Below, one piece after another: positions 15,055 through 23,673 of a stretch of DNA of 24,039 nt. The DNA comes from CADEED01 sp035701825 (GTDB taxonomy: Bacteria; Pseudomonadota; Gammaproteobacteria; Steroidobacterales; Steroidobacteraceae): NCBI GenBank assembly GCA_035701825.1, contig DASSRK010000050.1:1-24039 (forward strand). Reading direction: 5' to 3'. A program made the position numbers and the translations under genes. Within the stretch, counting starts at the first letter, position 1; each line of letters opens with the position of its first letter. The notes below the pieces were generated by a model. The model saw only the letters and a program-made list of their open reading frames with translations. It did not search any database and was not told where the DNA came from.

Positions 15055-16404
15055 TCAAAGGGCAGGCAACAGCCGCGCATTCATCACGGCGACCGACATG
15101 CGCCCGTTGACGCGCGCGACTTCCTGCTGGTCGTAGTAGGTGATGAAAGTCGGGAAGCCCTTGAGCGGCCCGATCTCCGCCAGCAACGGATCCTTCCACA
15201 TCGGATCGTCGTAGTCGCCGGCGACGCGCACGAACGTCGCCTTGCCGGCATTGCGGCTCGCGAAATCCTCGAACAGGGCGAAGGAACCGTCGCAATAGCC
15301 ACAGCCCTTGTTTTCCCACACGGTGAAGTGCACGACCACTTTGCGGGTCTTGTCGGCAAACAACTTCCTGAGATCGGCGAGACTGATATTGGGGATCTTG
15401 CCGCCGGCATTCGCGGCGGCCGGCGTGGCCACGGTACCGGTGCTCGCGACGCGCGGCGCGTTGGTGCTCGTCATGCGCAGCACCTGCATGTTGCCGTTGC
15501 CGATACCCCAGATGCTGCCGTCGCGCGCCATGGCGATGCCGCCGTTCATGCCCTTGCAGCTGAACGTGTCGGTGGTTCCATCGGGCTTGACGCGGATCAG
15601 GTTCCCGCCGACGTCGCTGAGCCAGATTGCGCCGTTGTCATCCAGCATCACCGTGCGCGGCGCGACCCCGTTGGGACCGACGTTGACCGTCGAGAACACA
15701 CCGTTCGGCGCCAGACGCCCAAACTTCTTGGTGGCGGTCATCGTGAACCAGACGGTCCCGTCCTTGGCGACGACCAGGTCGCCGGGATGGGCTCTGGGCT
15801 CGGGAATGTCGTAACGCTTGTACTTGAGCGAATTGACGTCGAGCTTCCACAGTGCGTTCTGCCCGAGATCACTGATCCACAGCGAATTGTCGATGCCGCG
15901 CGCCATGGCGCGCGGGCCGAAGGGGTTGAGCTTCGGCGGCGGCTCGACGACCGTGACGCTGCCGTCGGCGGCCACGCGCCCGAGCTTCTGGTGCACGGGG
16001 TCGAAATACCACATCGCGCCGTCGGGTCCGAGCACCAGGTCCTGCGCGTAGTCGTTTTCCGGGGGCAGCGCGTACTCGACACCTTCGCCGCCCGCCATCG
16101 GAAACTTGCCCACCGCGCGGCCGTGCGCCTTCGAGTACCAGACGTTGCCGCTGTCATCGAAGGCGATGCCCGAGAGTCCACCGGTGCTGCCGTTGACCGG
16201 AACGAACGGCGTTTCCTTGAAATTATCGTCCATCCGCACGATGCGGTTGCCGCTGATGTTGGCGTACCACATGGCGCCGTCCGGCGCGCGCAGCGGGCCG
16301 ACTTCCTGGCCGCCTTGCATGCGTGGATAGGACTTGCATTGCTGGGCCTGTGCACCAGACGCGAGCAACGCCGCGGCCAGCACACCGAGGTGAACTGATT
16401 TCAT
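15055..16404 (-). CDS. Secreted Vgb-like beta-propeller fused to a C-terminal thioredoxin-like domain
   Basis: The 449-aa product has a clear Sec signal (cut after ASGAQA, residue 20). Residues ~35-315 contain repeated blades of the form GPDGAMWYxD, DDSGNVWYS, DGTVWFT and DNGAIWLSD, the pattern of virginiamycin B lyase (Vgb) / SMP-30-like propellers. After an Ala/Thr/Gly linker (~318-335), residues ~340-449 are a thioredoxin-like fold with a CGYC motif at 368-371 and a cis-Pro in KGFPTFITYY. The propeller may bind or reduce a periplasmic partner; there is no evidence for antibiotic lyase activity. ATG 16404 has a GGGAG Shine-Dalgarno. It lies downstream of the RDD-SpoIIM gene on the same strand after a 122-bp gap, and may be transcribed separately. 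Confidence 0.85.
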   Translation of the reverse strand: MKSVHLGVLAAALLASGAQAQQCKSYPRMQGGQEVGPLRAPDGAMWYANISGNRIVRMDDNFKETPFVPVNGSTGGLSGIAFDDSGNVWYSKAHGRAVGKFPMAGGEGVEYALPPENDYAQDLVLGPDGAMWYFDPVHQKLGRVAADGSVTVVEPPPKLNPFGPRAMARGIDNSLWISDLGQNALWKLDVNSLKYKRYDIPEPRAHPGDLVVAKDGTVWFTMTATKKFGRLAPNGVFSTVNVGPNGVAPRTVMLDDNGAIWLSDVGGNLIRVKPDGTTDTFSCKGMNGGIAMARDGSIWGIGNGNMQVLRMTSTNAPRVASTGTVATPAAANAGGKIPNISLADLRKLFADKTRKVVVHFTVWENKGCGYCDGSFALFEDFASRNAGKATFVRVAGDYDDPMWKDPLLAEIGPLKGFPTFITYYDQQEVARVNGRMSVAVMNARLLPAL

Positions 16405-16469
16405 CCTGAGACTCCCTTTTTTCGCGTTCTTCTGTCACGAACGGCGCGTGACTGACAGGCATTCTGCCG

Positions 16470-16500
16470 GACGGGGATGAACGGAGAATGAACCGGAGGC
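16470..16500. promoter_or_regulatory. Two TGAAC direct repeats one helical turn apart upstream of the propeller gene
   Basis: Two ATGAAC-type units (ATGAACGGAGA, ATGAACCGGAG) lie in tandem with an 11-bp period in the 122-bp gap (16405-16526) between the RDD-SpoIIM stop and the propeller start. The spacing fits two monomers of a regulator on one face of the helix. I see no strong promoter hexamers beside them. The rest of the gap holds only a weak CGTTC/GAACG hairpin near 16426-16442. Confidence 0.25.
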
Positions 16501-16526
16501 GAATACCGGCCTGCAAACTACCGCGT

Positions 16527-18052
16527 TCAGGCCGGGACGGCCTCGCCACCGCGGCTCCGGCCGAACACGTAGCCGCGCAGCAGCGACACCATGAAGAACC
16601 AGTAGCCGAGGCCGATGGTGACGCGCGCCCAGCGCGGCACCTCGGGATCCGGCGACACGTATCCCTCGATGAACCCGCACACGAACAGCAGCAGCACGAC
16701 GACCACCATCACCTGCACCGCTTCGCGCGCGGCGATGCGGAACGCCTCGCTGCGCGTGCGCGAGCGCGGCCGGATCAGTGCCTCGCCCATGTAGGCGCCG
16801 GCGGCGCCCGCAATGCAGATGCACGACAGTTCGACGCAGCCGTGCGCGGTCACGAAGTCGAACAGTTTGCCGGCGAGGTCGTGCTGCGCGGTGAACGCGA
16901 ACAGCGCGCCCAGCGAGAGCCCATTGAGGCCGACCATGTAGAACGTGCCGAGACCGAACACCAGGCCGGAGCAGAAGCAGAACAGCGACACCACGATGTT
17001 GTTGGTCAGGATGCTGACCGACAGCTCCGGCGCGGGCACCACGTGCAGGATGCCCTCGGTCCAGAGCTCGCCGCGTTCCACGGTCGCGATCAGGCTTTCG
17101 CTCGCGAACATCTGGATGAGGTCGGGATAGGTGTACACCAGCCACCAGCCGACGATGGCCGAGGCGACGAACAGCAGCGTGACCGCCATCAGGTGCACGC
17201 GCATCTTGCGCAGGATCGCGGGCACGCGGTCGCGGAACAAGGACCACAGCGAGAGCCACGCGCGGCTCGCCGGGCGGTGGATCACATCGTGCAGGTCCGC
17301 GTAGGTGGCTTCGGCCAGTTCGGCCTGCGGCGCAAGGCTCGCGCCCGCGATGCGCGCCGACCCGACCGCGCGCGCCATGGCGCGATAGTCGTCCACCACG
17401 CCGAGCGCGTCGTGCACCTCGGGATGCCGCCGCCGCTTGAGCGCGGCGGCACGGCGCCGGACGTCGAACCAGCCGGCGTCCGGCGATTCCCCACTGCGCT
17501 TCGCGGCCAGCTTTTCGAAGAACGGTGCGCGCTCGACGGCGAGGACCGTGCCGGCCGCGAGGTCGCCGATCCGCAGGTGCCGCTTGCCGAGCATGGTCGC
17601 CAGCAATCCGACCACGTAGAGCACCGGCATGGAGTCGACCAGCCGGAACACGTTGCGCGTGATGAGCGCGCCGACGCCGGGCACCAGGCCTTCGGGCGTC
17701 AGCACGCGCAGGCCGATCATGCGCTTGCCGGGCGTGCGTCCCGACATCAGCGGCTCGAGCACCATGTGATACAGGAAGTAGATGGCCAAGGAAGGGATGA
17801 CACCGGCCAGGTACCACAGCGTCTCGCGCTCGGAGGTCACGTTGAAATCGAGGTCGCCGAAGATCAGCAGCGCCGCGGCAAGTAGATAGACCACCGACAG
17901 GCTGGTGCGGATCAGCCAGTCGAGCACGAAGGCCAGGGAACGGGCCGCGGGCCCCGCGAGCACCACGCGCGCTTCGACTCCCGTGGCGCTCGGCACCGCG
18001 ATGGCCGCCGGCTGTGCCAGCGCCAGGGCGCGGGCGTCGGCGGCCGCGGCGT

Positions 18053-18056
<4 letters not shown>
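16527..18056 (-). CDS. RDD domain - SpoIIM (DUF95) fusion membrane protein
   Basis: The 509-aa product joins two membrane families usually encoded by separate genes. Residues ~30-178 are an RDD domain (Arg39, D46, SGRTPGKRMIGLRVL at 105-119, RNVFRLVDSMP, RHLRIGDLAAGTVL at 159-172) with three hydrophobic segments. Residues ~205-500 are a SpoIIM/DUF95 region with a soluble helical part (210-285) and about five transmembrane segments, including LTNNIVVSLFCF (350-361), GLGTFYMVGLNGLSLGAL (368-384), HGCVELSCICIAGAAG (405-420) and GFIEGYVSP. SpoIIM-type proteins in non-sporulating bacteria have no known function. GTG 18056 overlaps the prfA stop by 4 bp. It runs toward the MoxR block, whose usual partners include RDD and SpoIIM proteins. 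Confidence 0.88.
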
Positions 18057-19147
<1,091 letters not shown>

Positions 19148-19154
19148 GCGAACC

Positions 19155-19160
19155 ATTGTA
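19155..19160 (-). promoter_or_regulatory. -10 element (TACAAT) for prfA, leaderless geometry
   Basis: On the minus strand TACAAT is followed by 7 nt (GGTTCGC) and then the prfA GTG at 19147. The same bases read on the plus strand give TTGTAA (19156-19161), a -35 candidate for the divergent TPR gene, so the two promoters overlap physically. No convincing -35 is visible for prfA. Confidence 0.45.
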
Positions 19161-19183
19161 AGGGGCGCGGGTCCAGATATAGT
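19156..19183 (+). promoter_or_regulatory. Promoter for the TPR gene: TTGTAA, 16 bp, TATAGT; leaderless geometry
   Basis: TATAGT at 19178-19183 is a strong -10 match and is followed by exactly 7 nt (GCCCGCC) before the ATG at 19191, so the mRNA would start at the initiation codon. The GTG at 19182 lies within the hexamer and is rejected as a start. The -35 candidate TTGTAA overlaps the prfA -10 on the other strand. Confidence 0.55.
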
Positions 19184-19190
19184 GCCCGCC

Positions 19191-20993
19191 ATGCGCAGAA
19201 ATACCGCTTCGCTCGTCGTTTCACTGGTCCTGGCCGCGTTGCTGCCGGCCGCGGGACATGCCCTGTCCGCCACCAACTCGGACAAGGCCGACCTCATGCT
19301 TGCCGACATGGCGCTGTCGCGCGGCGATTGCCGTGGCGGCACGGAGCGCTATCTCAAGGCCGCGCAGGCCACGAGCGATGCGAAGATTTCCGAGCGTGCC
19401 AACAAGGTCGCCTCGGATTGCCAGCAGGTCGAGGCCAGCGCCAAGTCGGCACGACGCTGGCTCAAGCTCGAGCCGGACCGGGCCGAGGCCGCGGCCGCCG
19501 TGGCGCTCGCCGCCGTGCGTCTCTACAAGGTTTCCGAGGCCGAGAATGCCATCCTGCTGACGCACAAGCTCGGCGGCGACGAGGCGCTCACCAAGCTCAT
19601 CGCCGAGCTGAGCGATGCGGGCGGCAGTGCGATCACGCTCGCGGCCATCCGGCCGTTGCTCGACTCGCCCGACGTGTCCGACAAGCTGCTCACCGCGGGC
19701 ACCGACCTGGCGCTCGAGAACTTCGACTTCGCCACCGCGCACAAGTACGCCGATCGCCTGCTGGTCAACGATCCGGCCTCGGGCGATGCCCGCGCGCAGC
19801 TGGCGCGCGTGCTCACCGCGGAAGGCGACGCGGTCGCGGCCATCGCGATTTCCCAGGAAGCGGGGCAGCTCGAGCCCGAGACGCAGCGCTTCGCGTACGC
19901 CGACACCCTGATCCGGCTGGACCGTCTCGACGAGGCGCGCGCGGAGCTCGACAGCCTGCGCACCGACACCGCGTTGCGCGACGAGGCCGACCTGCGCCTC
20001 GGCAAGCTCGCCTACCAGGCGGGCGACATGAGCGAGGCGGGGCGCCGTTTCGGTAGTTTGCTGTCCTCGCCGGAAGTGCAGGGCGAGGCGTTCTTCTATC
20101 TTTCTTCCATCGCCGAGCGCGAAGGCCGCAACGATCTCGCGCTGCAGGGCTATACCGAGCTGCTCGAACACGACGCCGGCGGTTTGCTGGTGCGCGGGCG
20201 CGCTGCCCGGCTGCTGATGAAGAAGAACGACCGCAAGGCGGCGTTCCAGCTGCTGGACGAGTTCGCCAGCAAGGAGCGCTCCGAGTCGCTCAACGTGGAA
20301 TTCACCAAGGCGGCGCTGCTCGAGGACCTCGCCTCGCCGGGCGAGGCCATCGCGCTGCTGCAGCTCGCGCTCGAGCGCTATCCCAATCACCCGGGCGTGC
20401 GCATGCAGATCGCGCTCACGCAGGAGAAGGCCGGCAAAACCAAGGACTCGCTGCGCAATTTCGAGGCTCTCCTCAAGGACCGGCCCGACGACGCCAGCCT
20501 GCAGAACGCGCTCGGCTATTCGCTGGCCGACCACAACCAGAAGCTGCCGCGCGCCGAGCAGCTGATCCGCAAGGCGCTCGAAGCCTCGCCCGACAACCCG
20601 GCGTTCCTCGACAGCCTGGGATGGGTGCGCTACCGCCGCGGCGATGCGCCGGGTGCGATTCCGCTGCTCGAGAAGGCGTACCGGATATTCCCGGACCCGG
20701 AGATCGCCTCGCACTGGGGCGAGCTCCTGTGGGTGAGTGGCAAGCAGGCCGAAGCGCGCGCGCTGTGGGCGCGGGCGCTGGCGCGTTCACCCGACGCGAA
20801 GGCGTTGCGCGCCACCATCGAGCGACTGACCGGCACCAGGCTCGAGCCGGAGAAGCCCAAGGCATCCGGCGAGCCCGGCGAGCCCGCCGCGCCCGACGAC
20901 GAGGCGCCCGGCGACGAAGCGCCCGGCGATGCCGCACCCGACGACGAGACGCCCCCCGAGCCCGTTCCGACCCCTTCCGTCACGGGTAGTTAG
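19191..20993 (+). CDS. Exported tetratricopeptide-repeat protein
   Basis: The 600-aa product has a Sec signal peptide (MRRNTASLVVSLVLAALLPA, cut near AGHA-LS) and a long series of TPR helical hairpins from about residue 35 to 535. Typical repeat ends include LEASPDNPAFLDSLGWVRYRRGD, followed by GAIPLLEKAYRIFPDPEIASHWGELLW. The C-terminal ~50 residues are low-complexity, Pro/Ala/Asp/Glu-rich with DEAPGD repeats. No lipobox cysteine is present, so it appears to be a soluble periplasmic scaffold, unlike the lipoprotein LolB encoded next. A TPR gene before lolB is conserved in pseudomonads and relatives (PA4667-PA4668 order), suggesting a role linked to envelope biogenesis; its exact function is unknown. 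lolB begins 2 nt after the stop. Confidence 0.93.
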   Translation: MRRNTASLVVSLVLAALLPAAGHALSATNSDKADLMLADMALSRGDCRGGTERYLKAAQATSDAKISERANKVASDCQQVEASAKSARRWLKLEPDRAEAAAAVALAAVRLYKVSEAENAILLTHKLGGDEALTKLIAELSDAGGSAITLAAIRPLLDSPDVSDKLLTAGTDLALENFDFATAHKYADRLLVNDPASGDARAQLARVLTAEGDAVAAIAISQEAGQLEPETQRFAYADTLIRLDRLDEARAELDSLRTDTALRDEADLRLGKLAYQAGDMSEAGRRFGSLLSSPEVQGEAFFYLSSIAEREGRNDLALQGYTELLEHDAGGLLVRGRAARLLMKKNDRKAAFQLLDEFASKERSESLNVEFTKAALLEDLASPGEAIALLQLALERYPNHPGVRMQIALTQEKAGKTKDSLRNFEALLKDRPDDASLQNALGYSLADHNQKLPRAEQLIRKALEASPDNPAFLDSLGWVRYRRGDAPGAIPLLEKAYRIFPDPEIASHWGELLWVSGKQAEARALWARALARSPDAKALRATIERLTGTRLEPEKPKASGEPGEPAAPDDEAPGDEAPGDAAPDDETPPEPVPTPSVTGS

Positions 20994-20995
20994 TC

Positions 20996-21601
20996 GTGGC
21001 GCCGCGCCTCGCGCTGCTCGCCGGCATCGGCCTGCTGGCGCTCGCGGGTTGCCGCACCACGCAGGTTCCCGCGCCGATCATCGGGCCGGGCCCGGGTGCG
21101 CCCTGGGCGGAGCAGCGCGACATGCTGGGTAAAGTCGACCACTACTCGCTCGGCGGCCGGGTCGCGGTCGCGGCCAACGGCCAGGGGTTCTCGGGCGCAC
21201 TGCGCTACCAGCAGAAGGAACGGCGCGCGGAGCTCGCCATCGACGGGCCGATGGGCGTGGGCGGCGTGCGCGTCACCCTGGACGGCGAAAGGGTCAGCAT
21301 CTCCAACAGTCGCGGCGAGACCTTCGACGGTCCCGCGGCACGCGCCGAGCTCGAGCAGCGCCTGGGTTTCACGCTGCCGCTGGCCGAGCTGCGCTGGTGG
21401 TTGTTAGGGCTGCCGGCGCCGGGCGAAGCCGCGCTCGAGCAGGATCCGGTCACCGGGGAGATCCGCGCGTTCCAGCAGGACGGCTGGCGGGTCAGCATCG
21501 ACGCGCGCGCGGCGGCCATGGGTTTCGCGCTGCCGCGGCGCCTGGTGGTGGCGCGCGAGGGCGCGCGCATGAAGCTGTTGGTCGAGAGCTGGCAGCCGTG
21601 A
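20996..21601 (+). CDS. lolB: Outer-membrane lipoprotein LolB
   Basis: LolB is the outer-membrane receptor that accepts lipoproteins from the periplasmic carrier LolA and inserts them in the outer membrane. The 201-aa product has a lipoprotein signal with the lipobox LALAGC and acylated Cys19. The mature part shows YSLGGRVAVAANGQGFSGALRYQQ, LAIDGPMGVGGVRVTLD, and GFTLPLAELRWWLLGLPAPG, which match the LolB fold and its protruding hydrophobic loop region. Translation starts at GTG 20996, 2 nt after the TPR gene; the TGA overlaps the ispE GTG by 2 bp. A Leu-Leu-Gly at 21401 is encoded by TTGTTAGG with the rare TTA codon. Confidence 0.94.
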   Translation: MAPRLALLAGIGLLALAGCRTTQVPAPIIGPGPGAPWAEQRDMLGKVDHYSLGGRVAVAANGQGFSGALRYQQKERRAELAIDGPMGVGGVRVTLDGERVSISNSRGETFDGPAARAELEQRLGFTLPLAELRWWLLGLPAPGEAALEQDPVTGEIRAFQQDGWRVSIDARAAAMGFALPRRLVVAREGARMKLLVESWQP

Positions 21602-22431
21602 AGTATTCCGCGCCGGCGAAGCTCAACCTGATGCTGCACGTGGTGGGCCGGCGCGCCGACGGCTACCACGAGTTGCAGACGGTCTTCCAGCTCATCGACC
21701 TCTGCGATCGCATCGAAATCTCGGTGCGCGAGGATGGCGTTCTGGCCCGGCCCGAAGGCCCCCCTGGCGTCCCCGAAGACCAGGACCTGGTCATCCGGGC
21801 AGCCCGGGCTTTGAAGGCCGCTACCGGCACTCCGCTCGGGGCGGATATTTCGGTCCGGAAGGCCATCCCCATGGGCGGCGGCCTGGGCGGCGGGAGCTCG
21901 GATGCCGCCACGACGCTACTGGCTCTCAATAAAGAGTGGGGAACCGGGCTCGACTTCGGCCAGATCGCGGCAATTGGCGCCAAATTGGGAGCGGATGTAC
22001 CGGTTTTCATCGCAGGAAGGCCCGCCTGGGCCGAGGGAATCGGCGACCAACTGACCCCGGTCTCGCTCGGGACCGATTCCTGGTACCTCGTGATCTTTCC
22101 GGGAATCCCCGTGCCGACCGCTGCCGTATTCCAGGCTCCTGAATTGACACGTAATTCCGCCCCCACGACAATGCGCGGCTTTTTGGAAACGGGCGGGCGA
22201 AACGATTGCGAAGCGGTCGTGCGCGCGCGCTTTCCTGCGGTGGGTGAGGCACTGGACTGGCTCGCGCGGCATGCGCCGGCGCGACTCACCGGGACCGGCT
22301 CCTGCGTGTTCGCGCAGTTCGCGCGCGCCGCGGATGCCGAACGCGTCGCGGCGCGGGTCCCGGACGAATGGCGCGCGTACGTGGCGCGCGGGCTCGAGCG
22401 TTCTCCGTTGCTGGAGGAGCTGGCCCGCTGA
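21598..22431 (+). CDS. ispE: 4-diphosphocytidyl-2-C-methyl-D-erythritol kinase
   Basis: IspE phosphorylates CDP-ME with ATP in the non-mevalonate isoprenoid pathway. The 277-aa product is a GHMP kinase: substrate-side K8 in SAPAKLNL, the ATP-binding loop PMGGGLGGGSSDA at 91-103, and the catalytic-base region GADVPVF with D133. The C-terminal motif LTGTGSCVFAQF is also typical. The GTG start overlaps the lolB stop, giving tight coupling. The middle of the gene (about 21740-22200) uses more A/T-ending and GGG/GGA codons than its ends and neighbours, which hints at a mosaic origin. tRNA-Gln begins 17 nt after the stop. Confidence 0.97.
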   Translation: MKYSAPAKLNLMLHVVGRRADGYHELQTVFQLIDLCDRIEISVREDGVLARPEGPPGVPEDQDLVIRAARALKAATGTPLGADISVRKAIPMGGGLGGGSSDAATTLLALNKEWGTGLDFGQIAAIGAKLGADVPVFIAGRPAWAEGIGDQLTPVSLGTDSWYLVIFPGIPVPTAAVFQAPELTRNSAPTTMRGFLETGGRNDCEAVVRARFPAVGEALDWLARHAPARLTGTGSCVFAQFARAADAERVAARVPDEWRAYVARGLERSPLLEELAR

Positions 22432-22448
22432 TCGAAGAGTTAGGCCGT

Positions 22449-22523
22449 TGGGGTGTCGCCAAGTGGTAAGGCAGCGGGTTTTGATCCCGCCATTCGGAGG
22501 TTCGAATCCTTCCACCCCAGCCA
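22449..22523 (+). tRNA. tRNA-Gln (anticodon UUG)
   Basis: A full cloverleaf is present: acceptor TGGGGTG (22449-22455) pairs with CACCCCA (22513-22519), the anticodon stem GCGGG/CCCGC encloses TTTTGAT with anticodon TTG reading CAA, and the T-arm contains GGTTCGAATCC. Discriminator G and CCA are encoded. The U-A first pair is characteristic of tRNA-Gln. Its position between ispE and prs is a conserved gammaproteobacterial arrangement, so it is probably cut out of the operon transcript. GTTAGGC occurs just before (22439) and just after (22530) it. Confidence 0.98.
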
Positions 22524-22558
22524 CATTTTGTTAGGCGCCGGTCTTTCGGGAGGGACGG

Positions 22559-23515
22559 GTGGTTGATTCAGAGACGCTGACGCTGTTCGCGGGCAACGCC
22601 AACCCGGCGTTGGCACACGACATCGCGCGTCACCTGACGACCCCGCTGGGCCGCGCCTACGTCGGAAGGTTTTCCGACGGCGAAGTGAACATCGAGTTGA
22701 TGGAGAACGTGCGCGGGCGCGATGTGTTCATCGTGCAGCCCACGTGTCCGCCGACCAACGATCACCTGATCGAGCTGCTCGTGATGGTGGACGCCTGTCG
22801 GCGCGCCTCCGCGGCGAGGATCACCGCGGTGGTGCCGTACTTCGGCTACTCGCGCCAGGATCGCCGGCCGCGCGCCACGCGCAGCGCGATCACGGCGAAG
22901 CTGGTGGCGAACATGATCCAGAGTGCCGGCGTCGACCGTCTGCTGACGATCGACCTGCACTCGGACCAGATACAGGGATTCTTCGACATCCCGGTGGACA
23001 ACGTGTACGCGTCGCCGGTGCTGTTGGGCGATGCGTACCGGCAGAGATACGAGAACCTGATCGTGGTTTCGCCGGACGTGGGTGGCGTGGTGAGAGCGAG
23101 GGCGCTGGCCAAGCGGCTGGACGACGCGGAACTCGCGATCATCGACAAGCGCCGGCCGCGGCCGAACGAGTCGAAGGTGATGAACATCATCGGTGAGGTG
23201 CGCGGCAAGACCTGCGTGCTCATCGACGACATGGTGGATACCGCGGGCACGCTGTGTGCGGGCGCGCAGGCGTTGAAGGACGAGGGTGCGCTCAAGGTGG
23301 TGGCGTACATCACCCACGCGATCCTGTCCGGCAACGCCGTGGAGAAGATCCAGAAGTCGGCGCTCGACGAGCTGGTGGTGACGGACACCATCCCGCTTTC
23401 GGCCGCCGCGAAGCAGAGTGGACGCATCCGGCAGTTGTCGGTTGCGGGGTTGCTGGCCGAAACCATCCGTCGCATCCGCGACGAGGACTCCGTCAGCAGC
23501 CTGTATTTGGATTGA
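22559..23515 (+). CDS. prs: Ribose-phosphate pyrophosphokinase (PRPP synthetase)
   Basis: Prs makes 5-phosphoribosyl-1-pyrophosphate from ribose-5-phosphate and ATP, feeding purine, pyrimidine, NAD, histidine and tryptophan synthesis. The 318-aa product has normal class I length. Motifs: FSDGEVNIEL near 38-47, the ATP/flexible-loop region FGYSRQDRRPR at ~95-105, DLHSDQIQGFFDIPVDN at ~132-148, and the PRPP loop VLIDDMVDTAGT at ~220-231. It starts at GTG 22559 with GGGAGGG a few bases upstream. It probably shares a transcript with lolB-ispE-tRNA-Gln; a large inverted repeat begins one base after its TGA. Confidence 0.97.
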   Translation: MVDSETLTLFAGNANPALAHDIARHLTTPLGRAYVGRFSDGEVNIELMENVRGRDVFIVQPTCPPTNDHLIELLVMVDACRRASAARITAVVPYFGYSRQDRRPRATRSAITAKLVANMIQSAGVDRLLTIDLHSDQIQGFFDIPVDNVYASPVLLGDAYRQRYENLIVVSPDVGGVVRARALAKRLDDAELAIIDKRRPRPNESKVMNIIGEVRGKTCVLIDDMVDTAGTLCAGAQALKDEGALKVVAYITHAILSGNAVEKIQKSALDELVVTDTIPLSAAAKQSGRIRQLSVAGLLAETIRRIRDEDSVSSLYLD

Positions 23516-23516
23516 G

Positions 23517-23610
23517 GGGGACATTCCTCATTTCGGTTGTAACAATCGGATGGTCCGCCGGAGGCCCGGTGCTCCGGACGATTGTTACAGCCGAAATGAG
23601 GAATGTCCCC
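23517..23610. repeat. 94-nt near-perfect inverted repeat (REP/MITE-like) after prs
   Basis: The arms 23517-23548 and 23579-23610 are 32 nt each and complementary except at one position, which would be a G-U pair in RNA. The 30-nt centre contains a further CCGGAG/CTCCGG hairpin (23558-23563 / 23572-23577). Both outer ends are GGGGAC/GTCCCC and the arms are AT-richer than the surrounding genes. It begins one base after the prs stop and fills most of the gap to rplY. GGGGAC-ended palindromes of this kind are familiar near REP-associated (IS200-like) transposases, so a mobile palindromic element is likely; it could also end or attenuate transcription. Confidence 0.85.
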
Positions 23611-23673
23611 ATTCTTGGTGGCGGCACTGGTCGCGGTGTCCGCCGTGTTAGTTAGTCAATTTGGAGTCATGCC

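Noticed and set aside
15328..16398. Plus-strand frame opposite the propeller-thioredoxin gene
   Set aside because: It lacks a ribosome-binding site and motifs; the minus-strand gene has a signal peptide, propeller blades and CGYC.
19154..19156. ATG as the prfA start, adding three residues
   Set aside because: It sits inside the TACAAT -10, and the GTG nine bases downstream aligns with the first residue of E. coli RF1.
19221..20714. Long open frame antisense to the TPR gene
   Set aside because: It is compositionally a mirror of the TPR codons, rich in Arg/Leu/Glu with no domain pattern.
22530..22536. GTTAGGC resembling the integron attC core (GTTRRRY)
   Set aside because: There is no matching inverse core (RYYYAAC) at a proper distance, no attC stem structure and no integrase; the word also appears inside coding genes.
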